This document shows positions 63,593 to 64,000 of a DNA stretch of 64,000 bases, in pieces. Under the pieces are notes generated by a model. That model was not told the origin of the DNA and did no database searches. It saw only the letters and a program-made list of their open reading frames with translations. The stretch's first letter is position 1. Each line of letters starts with the position of its first letter. The DNA is taken from the NCBI RefSeq assembly GCF_020510625.1, contig NZ_CP075191.1, positions 2,766,001 through 2,830,000 of the forward strand, read 5' to 3'. The translations under genes were made by a program, and so were the position numbers. Origin of the DNA: Ferribacterium limneticum (GTDB lineage Bacteria; Pseudomonadota; Gammaproteobacteria; Burkholderiales; Rhodocyclaceae).

Positions 63593-64000
63593 TCACAGGT
63601 GCTCGTCGAGTAGCTCGCGCAGGCCACTAATTTGAGCCCCCACATCCTTGATATCCAGTTTGTCCCACTCTGCATGCAGGGCGTGATTTCGCACTGCAGA
63701 AAAGGATTTAAGTCGCTTTGCCTTCACCGCAGTGAAAACACTTTGCTTTGCCAGTTCGTCGATAAGCGGCTCTAGCGATAAACCTGAGGGGGCGATATTA
63801 GATTTCACCGCGATTCGTTTTACGGTGTCTTCTAATACAGCAGACGCAAGTACTGCGGCTTCCTTAGTTTTTCCTGATTTGTGATACAGGGCCGCATGAT
63901 CTAAGAAATCATCAAATGCTGTTGCAACAACTTGATCTTCGAGCTTAATTAGCAAACCTGCTTGTGCCTCTAGCTGTACAGATTGGAGCAGCCCGAGCAT
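63593..64000 (-). CDS. Cassette-borne HEPN-like protein (cut by window edge)
   Basis: About 135 codons are visible and the frame is open to the window edge, so the ATG at 64000 may not be the true start. The protein is all-helical: a first helical pair (ALYHKSGKTKEAAVLASAVLE), a variable part, then FSAVRNHALHAEW with an R-x4-H motif (Arg104-His109 in the visible part). This resembles HEPN/DUF4145-type proteins, some of which are RNases of toxin or defence systems. The gene is clearly less GC-rich than its surroundings and is followed by an attC-like site, which supports capture by an integron. Confidence 0.65.
   Translation of the reverse strand: MLGLLQSVQLEAQAGLLIKLEDQVVATAFDDFLDHAALYHKSGKTKEAAVLASAVLEDTVKRIAVKSNIAPSGLSLEPLIDELAKQSVFTAVKAKRLKSFSAVRNHALHAEWDKLDIKDVGAQISGLRELLDEHL

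Noticed and set aside
63396..63635. Rightward reading frame across the attC-like site
   Set aside because: It runs through the inverted repeats of the recombination site and shows no protein-like features; the leftward gene and attC explain the region better.

Overview
This 64 kb window comes from a GC-rich chromosome that looks betaproteobacterial and most like the Rhodocyclales (Dechloromonas/Azonexus type). The clues are the S6-PriB-S18-L9 operon next to dnaB, a complete rnfABCDGE-nth neighbourhood, Kup, several diguanylate cyclases, and an integron cassette at the right edge. This placement is inferred from gene content and style, not from a marker-gene comparison. No rRNA, tRNA or CRISPR array was recognised.

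Left part (1-12955). A PhoH fragment and a Tat-exported transglutaminase-like protein (catalytic Cys replaced by Ser) are followed by a decayed IS5/IS427-type element inserted exactly at the dnaB stop codon. Then come dnaB and the rpsF-priB-rpsR-rplI operon, where priB probably starts at CTG. An intact ISAs1-type element with perfect 18-bp ends and 10-bp target duplications lies directly behind an acyl-CoA dehydrogenase stop codon. That dehydrogenase ends a leftward run etfB-etfA-membrane protein-FimV-like-acyl-CoA dehydrogenase. A divergent TetR regulator precedes the run, with a CCATAC/GTATGG operator cluster between them.

Middle (13691-41000). ppx is translationally coupled to an Mla-type lipid transport operon (STAS-MlaE, MlaF, MlaD, lipoprotein). 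prpE, a REC-GGDEF protein and an AcuI-type acryloyl-CoA reductase form a likely acrylate/propionate unit. An iron region follows: FbpA-like binding protein, divergent FbpB/FbpC sharing a symmetric -10, and farther on a siderophore receptor with a Fur-like promoter and a PepSY protein. fbpC runs into two N-degron leucyl-transferases (aat, bpt) and a MliC/YscW-like fusion. LemA/TPM genes, a flavin reductase-like protein, a methyltransferase, acylphosphatase, Kup, an ankyrin protein and a divergent DUF411 protein follow.

Right part (41045-64000). A CHASE-like GGDEF protein precedes a leftward five-gene operon tolC-macA-macB(ATPase)-macB(permease)-flavoprotein, interrupted by a REP-like inverted repeat. 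pyrD leads into rnfABCDGE (ion-pumping ferredoxin:NAD oxidoreductase), an RlmN-family gene, nth, a FIST protein and DUF1841. Beyond these lie a PAS-PAS-GGDEF protein, an ODP-type metallo-beta-lactamase with its ribosome binding site in a hairpin, an orphan GspE/PilB ATPase and a secreted protein with three four-cysteine repeats.

The window ends in the most striking structure: a 63-bp attC-like site 7 bp behind a low-GC gene carrying a HEPN-type R-x4-H motif. This is the signature of an integron gene cassette whose array and integrase would lie beyond the right edge.
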